Positions 7,398 to 16,700 are shown, counted from the first letter of the stretch. The stretch: 64,000 nucleotides of DNA from Chryseobacterium nakagawai (GCF_900637665.1 NZ_LR134386.1:2906501-2970500), one strand, 5' to 3'. Translations and numbers: made by a program. Notes: generated by a model not told the origin, from the sequence alone.

Positions 7398-9215
7398 TCA
7401 ATATTCCCTTTCCAGAACAATACTTTCTAAAAACATATTACTTTGTGGGATAATTTCAATCGTTAATTGCCCATTTTTTATATGAATATTAGTATTAAAA
7501 TCTACAATTTTCTCTTCTGAACCAGAGATTTTCCAATTTCCGGAAGAAAGATGGTCAAGAGATAGAGTATAAGATTTCCCCTTATCCATTCTTTTTACCA
7601 GTTTATTTCCTGAAAATATACTTAGGTTATCTGATGAAGCCTGGAACAGATATCCGGGAATAATTAATTGGTTTCCATTGTTTTTAATGCCAGTATTCTT
7701 CCCATATTTATTAAAGAATAGTTGATATTCTTGATCCTTTTCTTTTGTTTTTACCTTAATATAATTATTATTGAAAACCTTATTGCTCTTTAGCTGATCG
7801 CCAATATTAAAATTGAGTTCGCCTCCAATATGGAAAATAATAATATCAGGATTTCGGTTCATCACATAATTGGCATCTCCCAATTCATGGGCTAAAGATC
7901 CGTTTCCGAAGTTTTTAGGCGGATGCCTTGGGATATAATAATCATTTAACCCCAACATATCAACGATAGGTAATTCAGACGAGTAAGGAATACAACCTGC
8001 TGCTGTAACGGCAACAAGAGTCGAGTTGGGAAATGTTTTCTTTAAAGTTTCTCCCAGTTTCATTCCTCTGAACTCCCATCTTTCATCTGTTGCGCGCTGA
8101 TTATCAGGAATTATGGATTGAATAAATGCATTTATTACTATAAGAAAAATCAAACTCAAACTTACCTTTTTTGATGTCAAATTGATCTTTTTGAAATATT
8201 GCAACCCCAAAATAATTGAGAAAACAAACAGAATCAGCACAACATAATAATGTCTGAAGGCAGGAAAGATATCTCCGCCAACCAACGTTACATAGCCCAC
8301 CCAGGCAGCAGTTAGCACTAATAAATAATATCCGAAAAGAAGCTCTTTTCTTACAAGATAATAAAGAGATAAGCCCCCTAATCCAGACAGCAATAGGGTA
8401 CTGAAGAAAGCTTTAAAATTATAAAACCCTCCACGTAAAATGTGATGGATGGTTACCTTTACCTTTACCAAAGCTGTATTAGGTACTAATTCTCCGTAAA
8501 AATTATACCGAAATACAAGTTGCCCCAATAAAAATAAAGATGGAATAATAGCGGTAGCCATTCCTATTGTAATGAACTGCTTTTTGCTCTTTTTACAGGT
8601 TACCAATAAAAACCCTGAGGTAAGCAATGTAAATAAAAATCCATCCGGTCTGGTGAGTGTTAAAAGACCTAACCAAAAGGAGAGGAGATAAATTGTTCTG
8701 AAGTTCTTATCATTAATGATCTTTGAAACCTCAATTAAAATTAAAGCAAGAAGCAACACATATAGAGGCTGCTCCAAACCACCAATGGCCCAGACAGCAA
8801 AGGATGGAGTTGTCACTAATAATACCACTCCTAGAAAAACATACTCTTTCTGTATATTTTTATTTCTAAAATAATAAAGAATACTTCCTATGGTTCCCAA
8901 TGAGCATACAATGCCTAAAACTCTAGCTGCCAGAATAAGATCCATTCCCAGTTTTCCCAATGCAGACAAACCTAAAACCCAAAGCAGATTAGAGTATCCT
9001 TCAACAGGTTGACCATCATTCCAGGTTAATCCTTTGCCTTCAATAAAGCGTTGGGCATACCGTAATGAAATCAAACTGTCATCTGAAAAAAAAGGGAAGT
9101 AATAAAAGCATCCAAGAGAAAAAATAATGGTTGCTATGAAAAAAAAGGATAAATATCCCAATCTCATGGTTGATATGTATTTATGCGAATCGTTTCCTAA
9201 ACTTTTTAGGATCAC
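7398..9215 (-). CDS. Multi-pass membrane glycosyltransferase of the GT-C (ArnT/PMT-like) type
   Basis: A 605-residue protein with a hydrophobic N-terminal two thirds (about ten membrane segments) and a soluble C-terminal part. After the first segment comes SDDSLISLRYAQRF and then GLTWNDGQPVEGYSNLLW. This acidic first loop, DD...RYA...G...W..G..VEGY.N.LW, is typical of lipid-linked-sugar transferases with a GT-C fold, in which the aspartate is catalytic. It would transfer a sugar from a polyprenyl-phosphate donor on the outer face of the inner membrane. Acceptor and sugar are unknown. It is the first gene of the block separating rpmI from infC. Confidence 0.75.
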   Translation of the reverse strand: MILKSLGNDSHKYISTMRLGYLSFFFIATIIFSLGCFYYFPFFSDDSLISLRYAQRFIEGKGLTWNDGQPVEGYSNLLWVLGLSALGKLGMDLILAARVLGIVCSLGTIGSILYYFRNKNIQKEYVFLGVVLLVTTPSFAVWAIGGLEQPLYVLLLALILIEVSKIINDKNFRTIYLLSFWLGLLTLTRPDGFLFTLLTSGFLLVTCKKSKKQFITIGMATAIIPSLFLLGQLVFRYNFYGELVPNTALVKVKVTIHHILRGGFYNFKAFFSTLLLSGLGGLSLYYLVRKELLFGYYLLVLTAAWVGYVTLVGGDIFPAFRHYYVVLILFVFSIILGLQYFKKINLTSKKVSLSLIFLIVINAFIQSIIPDNQRATDERWEFRGMKLGETLKKTFPNSTLVAVTAAGCIPYSSELPIVDMLGLNDYYIPRHPPKNFGNGSLAHELGDANYVMNRNPDIIIFHIGGELNFNIGDQLKSNKVFNNNYIKVKTKEKDQEYQLFFNKYGKNTGIKNNGNQLIIPGYLFQASSDNLSIFSGNKLVKRMDKGKSYTLSLDHLSSGNWKISGSEEKIVDFNTNIHIKNGQLTIEIIPQSNMFLESIVLEREY

Positions 9216-9241
9216 GACTGCAAAATAACGAAAATATAAAA

Positions 9242-9276
9242 AAACTACAGATAAAAAATACCTGTAGTTATTTTGT
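9242..9276 (-). terminator. Terminator of the bulb-lectin lipoprotein gene
   Basis: Stem AACTACAG / CTGTAGTT spans 9243-9269; the minus-strand read-out continues into T residues. Confidence 0.6.
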
Positions 9277-9291
9277 TATATGTAAACTTAT

Positions 9292-9849
9292 CTAGTCGAA
9301 GTCTACTTGGAAAACGTCATTAATATTCTGGTTATTTCCTCCCAAAACAAACTTCATTCTATACCCTGGAGTAATAAATGTTCCTTTTCTTGAGAAAAGC
9401 TGAAGCTTCATGTGTGGGTCATTCACATGAAAGTTAACCGTTTTATTGGTATTCCAAGTAGGAATTCCATTTCTATAAATAACCATATTTCCATCGTTTT
9501 GTGCAATCAGTTTCGACATGCTGCCCATTGTGGTATAGGAGTTAGAGCTCCATAGTACAGAAGTGTGGCCAAACCTTGTCATATATAAGACAAGATTATT
9601 ATCATACTGCATGATAAGTTGGTATTTTCTGTCGCCATGCTCTAAGGTTATTGCTTCCTCTGCATTTAATACCGAAGGATTATATACTTCCTTTATAAAT
9701 TCAACAGTGGTAAGACCAATACGAGAGGTTTTATTTTCATTTACAGAAACTGTTTTTTCACTTGATATTACATTATCACGTGTTTCATCCTGAGCACAAG
9801 ATGTTAGAAGCATCGAAAGACTTAAAAAAGTCATTAATTTTGTTTTCAT
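9292..9849 (-). CDS. Lipoprotein with a bulb-type (mannose-binding) lectin-like domain
   Basis: A 185-residue protein with a lipobox at LLTSC (Cys18), so it is lipid-anchored after signal peptidase II cleavage. Between about residues 68 and 140 it carries two copies of the bulb-lectin signature QxDxNxVxY: MQYDNNLVLY and AQNDGNMVIY, each followed by a tryptophan strand (VLWSSN, PTWNTN). This fold binds mannose in plants and appears in bacterial bacteriocins and surface proteins. A role in sugar binding or in antagonism is possible. It is monocistronic, with a terminator downstream and no lectin-linked partner nearby. Confidence 0.7.
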   Translation of the reverse strand: MKTKLMTFLSLSMLLTSCAQDETRDNVISSEKTVSVNENKTSRIGLTTVEFIKEVYNPSVLNAEEAITLEHGDRKYQLIMQYDNNLVLYMTRFGHTSVLWSSNSYTTMGSMSKLIAQNDGNMVIYRNGIPTWNTNKTVNFHVNDPHMKLQLFSRKGTFITPGYRMKFVLGGNNQNINDVFQVDFD

Positions 9850-9995
9850 AGGTTATTTTTTGACGCGGCAAATATATAAATAATTAATTTAAGTCACCAA
9901 TTAAAGATATAATATTTAACTGTAATAACTGTGTTAATGGTAGTTTTTAATTTTTAATTATATCTGAAAGAATTGTAAGTGTAATTAGAATTAAA

Positions 9996-10025
9996 AAACC
10001 ACAATCAATATGACTGTGGTTTGGT
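9996..10025 (-). terminator. Terminator of the alpha/beta hydrolase gene
   Basis: Stem AAACCACA / TGTGGTTT at about 9996-10022; followed on the minus strand by a T-rich run. Confidence 0.65.
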
Positions 10026-10045
10026 AATTATATAATTTTGATTAT

Positions 10046-10867
10046 TTATGATTTCAAGAAAGCTAAAAGATCTTTGTTGATCGTCTCAGCTTCAGTTGTT
10101 GGCATGCCATGTGGAAAGCCTGGATAAGAAATCAGTTTACCATTTTTAAGTAAGGTAGCTGCTACTTTTCCTGTGGTTTCGAATGGAACGATCTGATCGT
10201 CTTCCCCATGCATGACCAGAACCGGTACCTCTACACTTTTAAGATCTTCCGTAAAGTCTGTTTCAGAGAATGCTTTCACACAATCATAATGAGCTTTTAT
10301 AGAACCACTCATCCCTTGTCTCCACCAATTTCTCTGAATTCCTTCAGAAACCTTTGCTCCTTCTCTGTTGTATCCGTAAAAAGGAAACGTAATATCGATG
10401 AAAAATTGCGGTCTATGATTGGCTGTATTATTTCGGATATCATCAAAAACAGAAATAGGAACACCATTCGGGTTATTCTCATTCTGAACCATAATAGGGG
10501 TTACTGCACTTATCAAAACAGCTTTAGATACTCTTCCATTTCCATGTTTTGCAACATATCGAATCACTTCGCCACCACCAGTAGAATGTCCAACATGGAT
10601 AACGTCTTTCAAATCCAGCGCATCTACAATTTCTGCAACATCGGAAGCATAAGTATCCATATCATGGCCATAAGGTGCCTGCCCGGATCTTCCGTGTCCT
10701 CTTCTGTCATGAGCAATTACTCGATAGCCTTGTTCCAGAAAGAAAAACATCTGTGCATCCCAATCATCACTGGATAGTGGCCAGCCATGGTGGAAAAATA
10801 TAGTTTGACCTTTTCCCCAGTCTTTGTAATAGATTTCTGTTCCGTCTTTTAATGTTAATGTGCTCAT
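10046..10867 (-). CDS. Alpha/beta hydrolase of the cofactor-free (non-heme) haloperoxidase/esterase group
   Basis: The 273-residue length and motifs fit the family closely: oxyanion region HHGWPLSSDDW, HDRRGHGRS, nucleophile elbow GHSTGG with Ser95, an acid in HGEDDQIVP and the catalytic His in GFPHGMP. The family is annotated as chloroperoxidase, but members act mainly as esterases or lactonases, and halogenation in vitro is a side reaction. There is no signal peptide, so it is cytosolic. A TACATTTG promoter box lies 44 bp upstream and a terminator follows, so it is a single-gene unit. The natural substrate is unknown. Confidence 0.9.
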   Translation of the reverse strand: MSTLTLKDGTEIYYKDWGKGQTIFFHHGWPLSSDDWDAQMFFFLEQGYRVIAHDRRGHGRSGQAPYGHDMDTYASDVAEIVDALDLKDVIHVGHSTGGGEVIRYVAKHGNGRVSKAVLISAVTPIMVQNENNPNGVPISVFDDIRNNTANHRPQFFIDITFPFYGYNREGAKVSEGIQRNWWRQGMSGSIKAHYDCVKAFSETDFTEDLKSVEVPVLVMHGEDDQIVPFETTGKVAATLLKNGKLISYPGFPHGMPTTEAETINKDLLAFLKS

Positions 10868-10910
10868 TGTTTTTATTTTATGAATTAGTTTATCGAACTT
10901 TATGTATTTA

Positions 10911-10918
10911 CAAATGTA
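10911..10918 (-). promoter_or_regulatory. -7 promoter box of the alpha/beta hydrolase gene
   Basis: Minus-strand TACATTTG matches TAnnTTTG exactly, 44 bases before the start codon. Confidence 0.55.
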
Positions 10919-11100
10919 GATAGAAAATCTACATAAGATCTTGATCTAAGATAATAATTAGTTCAAATATAAAAGTAAACATTGTGTTAAAAATTAAAAA
11001 GTGATCATGTACGCTTCCTAAAATATAGCTGATAATCGGGATTGTATTACTCTTCACTTCTTTCTAATATTGATAAATACGATGAATAAATTTTCGAAGA

Positions 11101-12582
11101 ATGAAAATAATAGTATGCAGTATCCTTTTTGTGCTGGTATCCGTTACGGCCTGCACCCAGGAAAAAAAAGATAATTTTTCAGCAGTTCCTTCAAAAATGA
11201 AGACAATAAATAACATTCCTTTTTTTACTAAGCAGAATAACTTTATCTACGTAGATAAAAACAGCCTGAAACCTATTAATAATCAAAAATACCGAAGTGC
11301 ATCACCCTTTACGCCTACAGGTTTTGCCGTAGTTCTCAATGAAAAAAATGAATACGCCGTTGTTGATGAAAGTGGAAAAACAGTGCTGGATTTTTCTGCT
11401 GAGGAAATCAATTTAAATGTCGTTAATGGGCTTACATTCTATAAAAAAGATATTGAATACGAAAAGAAAATGCCTGCATGGAAATGGGATTGGAATATTC
11501 TGGGAGGTGGCATCAAAAAAGAACAAACCTACCATAAAATAGAGATTGGTATTGTAGAAAGTCAACAAGTTTTACTTCATGAAGATGTTCCGTACTTGGA
11601 AGATAATTATTATCTCAATTTTATTTCTGTAGATGAAAATCACATATTTTGGAACGGAACTCTTTACAAAATCAAAAAGAACCGTCTGAATAAAATTGAA
11701 AATAATATTACCGAGTTATTGGAAAATAAACGATTCATTAAAGGCTCAAATTCAAAATTTTCAATGTATGAATTAGGTCAAAAAAAAGCGATTCACAACG
11801 AACTGAAAGGTACCGAAACACTTTCAATCCTATTTGGGAAGGAAACCATCACGCTGAAAGAAGTTAATAAAGAACGTTACGAACCGGAAGTTCCTAAGCT
11901 TTTGGTAGATAGCAAAACTAATGATGTTTACCCCTTTCCACAATATGAAAAGGTATTTCCTAAAGAAATTAAAAAGGCAACAGCTTCACAGATTGATTTT
12001 ATTAAAAAGGCTTCTTTAGTGTATTCCATCACTAATTCACCTTATTTTTTACTGGGAATATTTAATTATGATCATGATATTTGGGCTTATGATTGGCTTT
12101 ATATTGATACTAAAGGAAATGTTGTAGATTCCATTGGTAATTATGACTTTAAAGTGTTGGATCAGGTGGGGAATTTAGTATGGCCTGATAGAAAAATGAT
12201 TTTACCTGATCAATACATTGACAAAAGCTGGAAATTCGGAAAAATAAATTATTATACAGGCATGGATGATTTATACCTTATCCGGATTGAAAATGAAAAA
12301 CAATGGAGAACGATGGGGTTGTGGAACAGGCGTGAACATATTTGGGAAATTAAGCCTGAATACCATGATGTCTCAGTTTTGGATACCGAAAAACAAATCT
12401 ATGTGCTTCAAAAAGAGCAGGATGGCTTGTATGTACTTTTTGACAATATGATGAAAAAAAATATAGGATCAAAAGCTTATCAATCCATTAATTCAGATGG
12501 CTTGGTGGGGGTTAAAGATCGTTCAGGAAAAACGGTTTATTACTATATTGATATTTATTCCGGAAAAGAATATAAAGAATAA
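11101..12582 (+). CDS. Large lipoprotein with WG-repeat-like segments, function unknown
   Basis: A 493-residue protein with a lipobox (SVTAC, Cys18). The mature part has recurring short units in which an aromatic or FxPTGFAVV phrase is followed by a D-x-S/K-G-x-x-V turn (VDESGKTVLDF, IDTKGNVVDSI, VKDRSGKTVYY). This is reminiscent of WG repeats, though without enough regularity to be certain. It starts the plus-strand series that includes SUKH-type genes. Long lipoproteins of this kind often accompany such immunity loci in Bacteroidetes. No catalytic motif is visible. Confidence 0.6.
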   Translation: MKIIVCSILFVLVSVTACTQEKKDNFSAVPSKMKTINNIPFFTKQNNFIYVDKNSLKPINNQKYRSASPFTPTGFAVVLNEKNEYAVVDESGKTVLDFSAEEINLNVVNGLTFYKKDIEYEKKMPAWKWDWNILGGGIKKEQTYHKIEIGIVESQQVLLHEDVPYLEDNYYLNFISVDENHIFWNGTLYKIKKNRLNKIENNITELLENKRFIKGSNSKFSMYELGQKKAIHNELKGTETLSILFGKETITLKEVNKERYEPEVPKLLVDSKTNDVYPFPQYEKVFPKEIKKATASQIDFIKKASLVYSITNSPYFLLGIFNYDHDIWAYDWLYIDTKGNVVDSIGNYDFKVLDQVGNLVWPDRKMILPDQYIDKSWKFGKINYYTGMDDLYLIRIENEKQWRTMGLWNRREHIWEIKPEYHDVSVLDTEKQIYVLQKEQDGLYVLFDNMMKKNIGSKAYQSINSDGLVGVKDRSGKTVYYYIDIYSGKEYKE

Positions 12583-12764
12583 TAAATATTGCTGGAAGCT
12601 GGAAGAGAGAAGGTGGAAGTTTCTTTGGGTTATCATTTATTCATTAGCAATATATGATTAAATTACCTTAACAAAGATCAACTGTTATTGCTTATGTTCA
12701 TCATGACTTCCTTTTTCCAGGTCTGAATTTTCAACCATTACATTCTAACTTAAATATTTAAAAT

Positions 12765-13001
12765 ATGCTGTCATCCGTAGATTTACATTTGGAAAGACTA
12801 TTATTCATTACTGTTTTGACCCTCTTTTTTGGAGCGGGATTTTTATGTACACTCATTATTTTTATCATTAATTCTATCCGGAAGAAAAATAAGAAGCCGC
12901 TTTATTATTTTCTTTTGTTTTTGATTTCTGGAATTATTGCCATAGGTTTAGCTGCATTCTATTTTTATATTACTTTCATTAATGAATCCTATACCTATTA
13001 A
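12765..13001 (+). CDS. Small membrane protein with two transmembrane helices
   Basis: A 78-residue protein with two clear hydrophobic helices (about residues 10-37 and 46-70) separated by a strongly basic loop (RKKNKKP), so both ends probably face the periplasm. No family is recognised. It stands 180 bp behind the WG-like lipoprotein and just ahead of another lipoprotein, inside a run of immunity-like genes, which makes an immunity role conceivable but unproven. Confidence 0.6.
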   Translation: MLSSVDLHLERLLFITVLTLFFGAGFLCTLIIFIINSIRKKNKKPLYYFLLFLISGIIAIGLAAFYFYITFINESYTY

Positions 13002-13103
13002 AGGGGTCAGACGAATTGAAGCAAAAAAACCACTATTATCAGGGATATTTTGATTCACCATCTTTCGTTACCTTTAATTCGAAGATTTATTAAAGATAAG
13101 AGA

Positions 13104-13640
13104 GTGAAATATTTCGTAATTTTAACTTCACTTTTGGCAGTTTTGGCAGTTTTGGGTTGTAAAAACAATACTCAGAGAGTGCAGATTATTCCCATTTATA
13201 GTGAACCCGAAAGGGTCACAAAAGAAATTACAGAAACGGGTAAAATTCATACCTATACAACCCGTAAGACGGTTACAGAGCGACTTAATCCAATGATTTT
13301 CATGGTTTCCAAAAATACGGAAGCACTTCAATTTCGTCTACAAGGAAATATTAGCTCAGGTGGGCATACTATTCATCAGATAAGAAAAATACGTTTTGAA
13401 AAAGGAACGCAAAATGGTAATACCATTACGCTGAGATATTATGTGGAGATTAAAAAGATTCCCGGTAAAGAAAGTGCGAACATACAAGGATATAATTATA
13501 CAAAAGATGAAGTTTACATACTACCTAATGATGTGAAAGTCATAAAAGTTGAATTGTACGAAGACCCAATCAACGATATTTCAGATACTAAACCAAAGCT
13601 TATCATTCAACAAACTTTTAATTTCTTTGCCAGGATCTAA
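13104..13640 (+). CDS. Lipoprotein of unknown function
   Basis: I place the start at GTG 13104, giving VKYFVILTSLLAVLAVLGC, a compact lipoprotein signal with the cysteine 19 residues in; the longer form from TTG 13050 adds an unlikely charged segment before it. The signal peptide contains a tandem repeat at DNA level (TTTGGCAG units near 13133-13150). The mature protein, about 160 residues, is beta-rich, ends QTFNFFARI and shows no motif I know. It lies just upstream of a SUKH gene. Confidence 0.6.
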   Translation: MKYFVILTSLLAVLAVLGCKNNTQRVQIIPIYSEPERVTKEITETGKIHTYTTRKTVTERLNPMIFMVSKNTEALQFRLQGNISSGGHTIHQIRKIRFEKGTQNGNTITLRYYVEIKKIPGKESANIQGYNYTKDEVYILPNDVKVIKVELYEDPINDISDTKPKLIIQQTFNFFARI

Positions 13641-13665
13641 GCACCTTAAAACTAATATAAAAAGT

Positions 13666-14118
13666 ATGCTTGAACAATTTAAAGAACTGATCAAAAAAGC
13701 TGAAAAACTGGAGAAAAAACCAAAATTTTACGGGTCTAATTCAGAAGAAAATATCAGCAAAGTAGAACATGCCTTACAGTTGAAGTTTGATGTCTTTTTG
13801 AAAACCTATCTCCAGGAGTTTGGAGGTGGGGGGATTTCCGATTTACTGTACACTAATGGAATTTTACCGGAAAACCCATTGAGTAATGATGTTTGTACAC
13901 TTTATGGTACTACTGTTTATGCACGTCAGCAGTTTCAATTACCACAACATTTTTTGGTTATCAATTCTAATTTCCCTTCTGATGTTTTGGTTTTAGATAC
14001 TCACTGCGGACTTATATACAATTATGAGATGCTCTCAAAAAACAGGAGTTCAACATTGTATCCCAGTTTTGAGAATTACCTTTTAACGGAGTGGAATGCT
14101 CTTATTGAAGAGTACTAA
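13666..14118 (+). CDS. SMI1/KNR4 (SUKH) family immunity-type protein
   Basis: Start chosen at ATG 13666 (MLEQFKELIKKAEKL), because the longer frame overlaps the preceding gene. The 150-residue product has the SUKH layout: an N-terminal helix, the segment SEENISKVEHALQLKFDVFLKTYLQEFGGGGI, in which an acidic/aromatic helix precedes a glycine turn, a strand with SDVLVLD, and a C-terminal FENYLLTEW helix. SUKH proteins are best known as immunity proteins that block polymorphic nuclease toxins. No toxin gene is next to it, so it could be an orphan that protects against incoming effectors. Confidence 0.75.
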   Translation: MLEQFKELIKKAEKLEKKPKFYGSNSEENISKVEHALQLKFDVFLKTYLQEFGGGGISDLLYTNGILPENPLSNDVCTLYGTTVYARQQFQLPQHFLVINSNFPSDVLVLDTHCGLIYNYEMLSKNRSSTLYPSFENYLLTEWNALIEEY

Positions 14119-14149
14119 ACGAAACTTAACATATCTATCTATTAATAAT

Positions 14150-14533
14150 ATGAAAAAAGAATTAGCAAACCCACCATCAGATGAACGTGATCGTGAACTG
14201 TGGATGCAGCATGGAGCAGGATATATTATCTTTGAAAATATTAGGAAATATGCCATTGGGAAAATTCCGACAGAAATAGATGAAACACTTCGTGAAGCTC
14301 ATCTAAAAACCATCGACAATACGATTTATGGAATGATGATGCAAATGGACGGAGTTTTTAATCCTTTAGAAAATGAAAACTATCGTTTAGCCTTAGAATC
14401 TCATATTGTCTTGTATAAAGAAGATGAAATAATAGAAGAACTGAACACCATTGATGGTGATGGAATGTGTATGGGATTTCATGGATGGATAGAAAATGAT
14501 TTTGGAAGCGATGAAATTGTAATAAAGAAATAA
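14150..14533 (+). CDS. Hypothetical cytosolic protein in the immunity-gene cluster
   Basis: Start taken at ATG 14150 (MKKELANPPSDERD), since the frame from 14096 overlaps the SUKH gene. The product is 127 residues, acidic, without signal peptide or membrane segment. It has a helical centre (HLKTIDNTIYGMMMQMDGVF) and an acidic tail. I do not recognise the family. Size, charge and place between two SUKH genes suit an immunity protein or a SUKH accessory gene. Confidence 0.6.
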   Translation: MKKELANPPSDERDRELWMQHGAGYIIFENIRKYAIGKIPTEIDETLREAHLKTIDNTIYGMMMQMDGVFNPLENENYRLALESHIVLYKEDEIIEELNTIDGDGMCMGFHGWIENDFGSDEIVIKK

Positions 14534-14702
14534 AACGTAATTAGGAAGTCTTTCATTCAGTGAAACTACTGTTTTAGAATTATTTTGGCTGGCTCAGCCC
14601 TCAGGATTTTTTGCAATATAAATAGGACACAACATTAAAAGACAGCTGCGAAATAGCTTGGGAAATCCCCAAAATATTTGAAAAACCTGTTTAAGAATAG
14701 AT

Positions 14703-15410
14703 ATGAATACTTTGCAAGATTTAGAAAAAGAATATAATTTCACCTATCCAGAACTTTACAGACAGTTGTATGATAATAAAATGCTCGACTGGGGTGCCGA
14801 AGGAAACGGATGGTATACCAATATTTTTCCCACTCTAAAAGAAAATCCGCCTTTGCTTTTGTTTGGAAACGATATTGAGATCTGGGATCCAATCGTTTAT
14901 CAGAACGGAATCAGGGAGATTATTAACCATGAAGTATATGATATCAATCCTAAATACAGGATGGTTCCTTTTGCAAAAAATGGAGCGGGGGATTTGTACG
15001 TTTTTCAATTGGATATGGAAACCAATGGTGAAGTTCCCATTACTTTTTTCCCACATGACGATTCAGAAGCGGAAATTTTAGCTAAAAATCTTCAGGATTT
15101 TATTTTCAGACAACTTTTGGAGTCTTTGACCGAAATGGATGAATATTCTATGTTTGAAGGGGATTCCGAAGAAGAAATTAAGATTCATCTGCAAAACCAA
15201 TTAAACACACACCGGAAATATTTAACCCCTAAGCAAGTTGAAATTTTAGAAGATATTTATACACGTGATATTTTTAAATATACCTATAAAACGTCTAATG
15301 GTAGCGAATTTGAAGCTGAAGGCATGTTGACTTTTGATGAACTTGAAAACATTATTAATCAGGAAATTGCTTTTGAAAAATTGAACACAAGATTCGATTA
15401 TCTTGAATAA
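14703..15410 (+). CDS. Second SMI1/KNR4 (SUKH) family protein
   Basis: A 235-residue protein. The first 145 residues have the SUKH pattern: LQDLEKEYNFTYPELYRQLYDN, a W-rich turn (MLDWGAEGNGWY), a strand at YRMVPFAKNGAGDLYVFQLD (the GDLYVFD-like core of the fold) and FFPHD before a helix. The last 90 residues form an extra helical part (YLTPKQVEILEDIYTRDIF) whose role is not known. It probably acts as an immunity protein in the cytosol. It sits 12 bp ahead of the next lipoprotein gene and is likely co-transcribed with it. Confidence 0.75.
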   Translation: MNTLQDLEKEYNFTYPELYRQLYDNKMLDWGAEGNGWYTNIFPTLKENPPLLLFGNDIEIWDPIVYQNGIREIINHEVYDINPKYRMVPFAKNGAGDLYVFQLDMETNGEVPITFFPHDDSEAEILAKNLQDFIFRQLLESLTEMDEYSMFEGDSEEEIKIHLQNQLNTHRKYLTPKQVEILEDIYTRDIFKYTYKTSNGSEFEAEGMLTFDELENIINQEIAFEKLNTRFDYLE

Positions 15411-15422
15411 GTAACTAGAAAA

Positions 15423-15881
15423 ATGATGACAATGAAAAAGATTTTTGTTTTCCCATTTCTGTTTGCGGTGTTGATTACAATATTCAGCTGCAAAGAATCT
15501 GCGCCGAAAAAAGCAAACTTCCCAAATTATCTGAAAAATACGGAGTGGATTGTAAATGAAGGCGGACTTATCATTCCGGAGGGTGGGAAAAGTTATGATT
15601 TATCTCCAAGAGATACTGCGTTGATCTTCAACTTTCATGGGGTAAACTTTTCAGATGCAGAGCATTTCAATAGTTATGATTCCTGGCAATGTGGAAATGA
15701 TTGTTTTACAGGAGTATACGGAAAGTATTATTTCACAGAAAAGAACCAAATACAAATGGAAGTCGATAGTATTAGGAAGTCTGAGTTCTGTGATGTACCC
15801 ACAAAGATTTTCAACCCATCGAAAGAAATGGTTTTTGACCTTGTAAAAAGAGGAGTCCAGCTACAGCTTATAAGAAAATAA
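15423..15881 (+). CDS. Small lipoprotein of unknown function
   Basis: A 152-residue product (149 if the third in-frame ATG at 15432 is used, which gives the usual MKK start). The lipobox is TIFSC. After it comes YLKNTEWIV, a phrase common at the start of small lipocalin-like or META-like lipoproteins, and four further cysteines, two of them in a WQCGNDCF pair, suggesting disulfides in an exported protein. It is 12 bp after the SUKH gene and one base before the next gene, so the three form an operon. Confidence 0.65.
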   Translation: MMTMKKIFVFPFLFAVLITIFSCKESAPKKANFPNYLKNTEWIVNEGGLIIPEGGKSYDLSPRDTALIFNFHGVNFSDAEHFNSYDSWQCGNDCFTGVYGKYYFTEKNQIQMEVDSIRKSEFCDVPTKIFNPSKEMVFDLVKRGVQLQLIRK

Positions 15882-15882
15882 A

Positions 15883-16647
15883 ATGACAGATTTAATAAAA
15901 ATTTTCCCGGAATACGAAGAGGTATTTTATGATGATATAGAGAATCACAAAAAGTATTTTCTTCCGATTTGTTCAATTAATTTAAAAATCATCAATCCAT
16001 CAGAAGATCAATGGCTGCATATTGTTTCTGTAAAGGAAATTTATGATGGCTGCGTTGGAGAAGACAAACCGGAATATCATACAAAATATACCAAAGCAGA
16101 TATGTTTGGCTTTGATGTGATTGATGGTAAATACAAATTTGATGCAGATTGGAATTATTTTTCAGCACATACTGAGATTTCTCCGGAAGATTATGGAAAC
16201 AGTTATTCGGATTTAGAGATTGAATACAATATGAATGAGGCAATGTATCAATTGAAAAAAGAATATTATCAGAAACATAATAAGCTTTATGACAAAGACT
16301 TTAATCGTCCGGGCTTAGAGGTTTACGACATTCGCCGCTTAGAGCGTTTACGTAAGCTTACAGTTGAAGATCTCGAGAAAGATAATGATTCAGAATATGC
16401 AGAGGAACGATTACAAAATAAGATTTTCGGTATTTTTGAAGAACTTAATACCAATTCGTTCCCCTTAGAAGAATGCAATTTCGGAGGTGAAAACCTCATT
16501 GAAAAACCCTTTAAACCTGACGGAACCCTGATGGATTATATTGCATGTTTGGAAGGTTATGATTTTCAACAAAATTCAGCAGACCAAGTATTTTTATTTT
16601 ATGACAAAGAACTTAAAAAAGCGGTCATTTGTTTAGAATACACGTAA
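15883..16647 (+). CDS. Hypothetical acidic protein, last gene of the SUKH operon
   Basis: A 254-residue acidic protein that starts one base after the stop of the preceding lipoprotein. It has no signal peptide, no membrane segment and no catalytic motif I can identify. Aromatic- and aspartate-rich strands fill the first 110 residues (FDADWNYFSAH), a charged helical part lies around residues 130-185, and a C-terminal strand ends FYDKELKKAVICLEYT. The last phrase, a strand with DKELKKAVI, resembles the end of some immunity and DUF families. Function unknown; context suggests cytosolic immunity. Confidence 0.6.
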   Translation: MTDLIKIFPEYEEVFYDDIENHKKYFLPICSINLKIINPSEDQWLHIVSVKEIYDGCVGEDKPEYHTKYTKADMFGFDVIDGKYKFDADWNYFSAHTEISPEDYGNSYSDLEIEYNMNEAMYQLKKEYYQKHNKLYDKDFNRPGLEVYDIRRLERLRKLTVEDLEKDNDSEYAEERLQNKIFGIFEELNTNSFPLEECNFGGENLIEKPFKPDGTLMDYIACLEGYDFQQNSADQVFLFYDKELKKAVICLEYT

Positions 16648-16666
16648 TGAAATAGAAGCTGCGATC

Positions 16667-16700
16667 CTTGTCAAGATTTCAAACCTTGACAAGAATAAAA
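16667..16700 (+). terminator. Weak hairpin after the SUKH operon
   Basis: Stem CTTGTCAAG / CTTGACAAG at 16667-16693, followed by an A/T-rich but not T-pure run. Confidence 0.4.

Noticed and set aside
12583..12764. GCTGGAAGCTGGAAG-like phrase after the WG-like lipoprotein gene, and a similar one near 63237
   Set aside because: It looks like a common short dispersed phrase, but it is too short and irregular to call as a repeat element.
13549..13665. Upstream extension of the SUKH gene
   Set aside because: It overlaps the preceding lipoprotein gene in another frame; the ATG at 13666 fits the family start.
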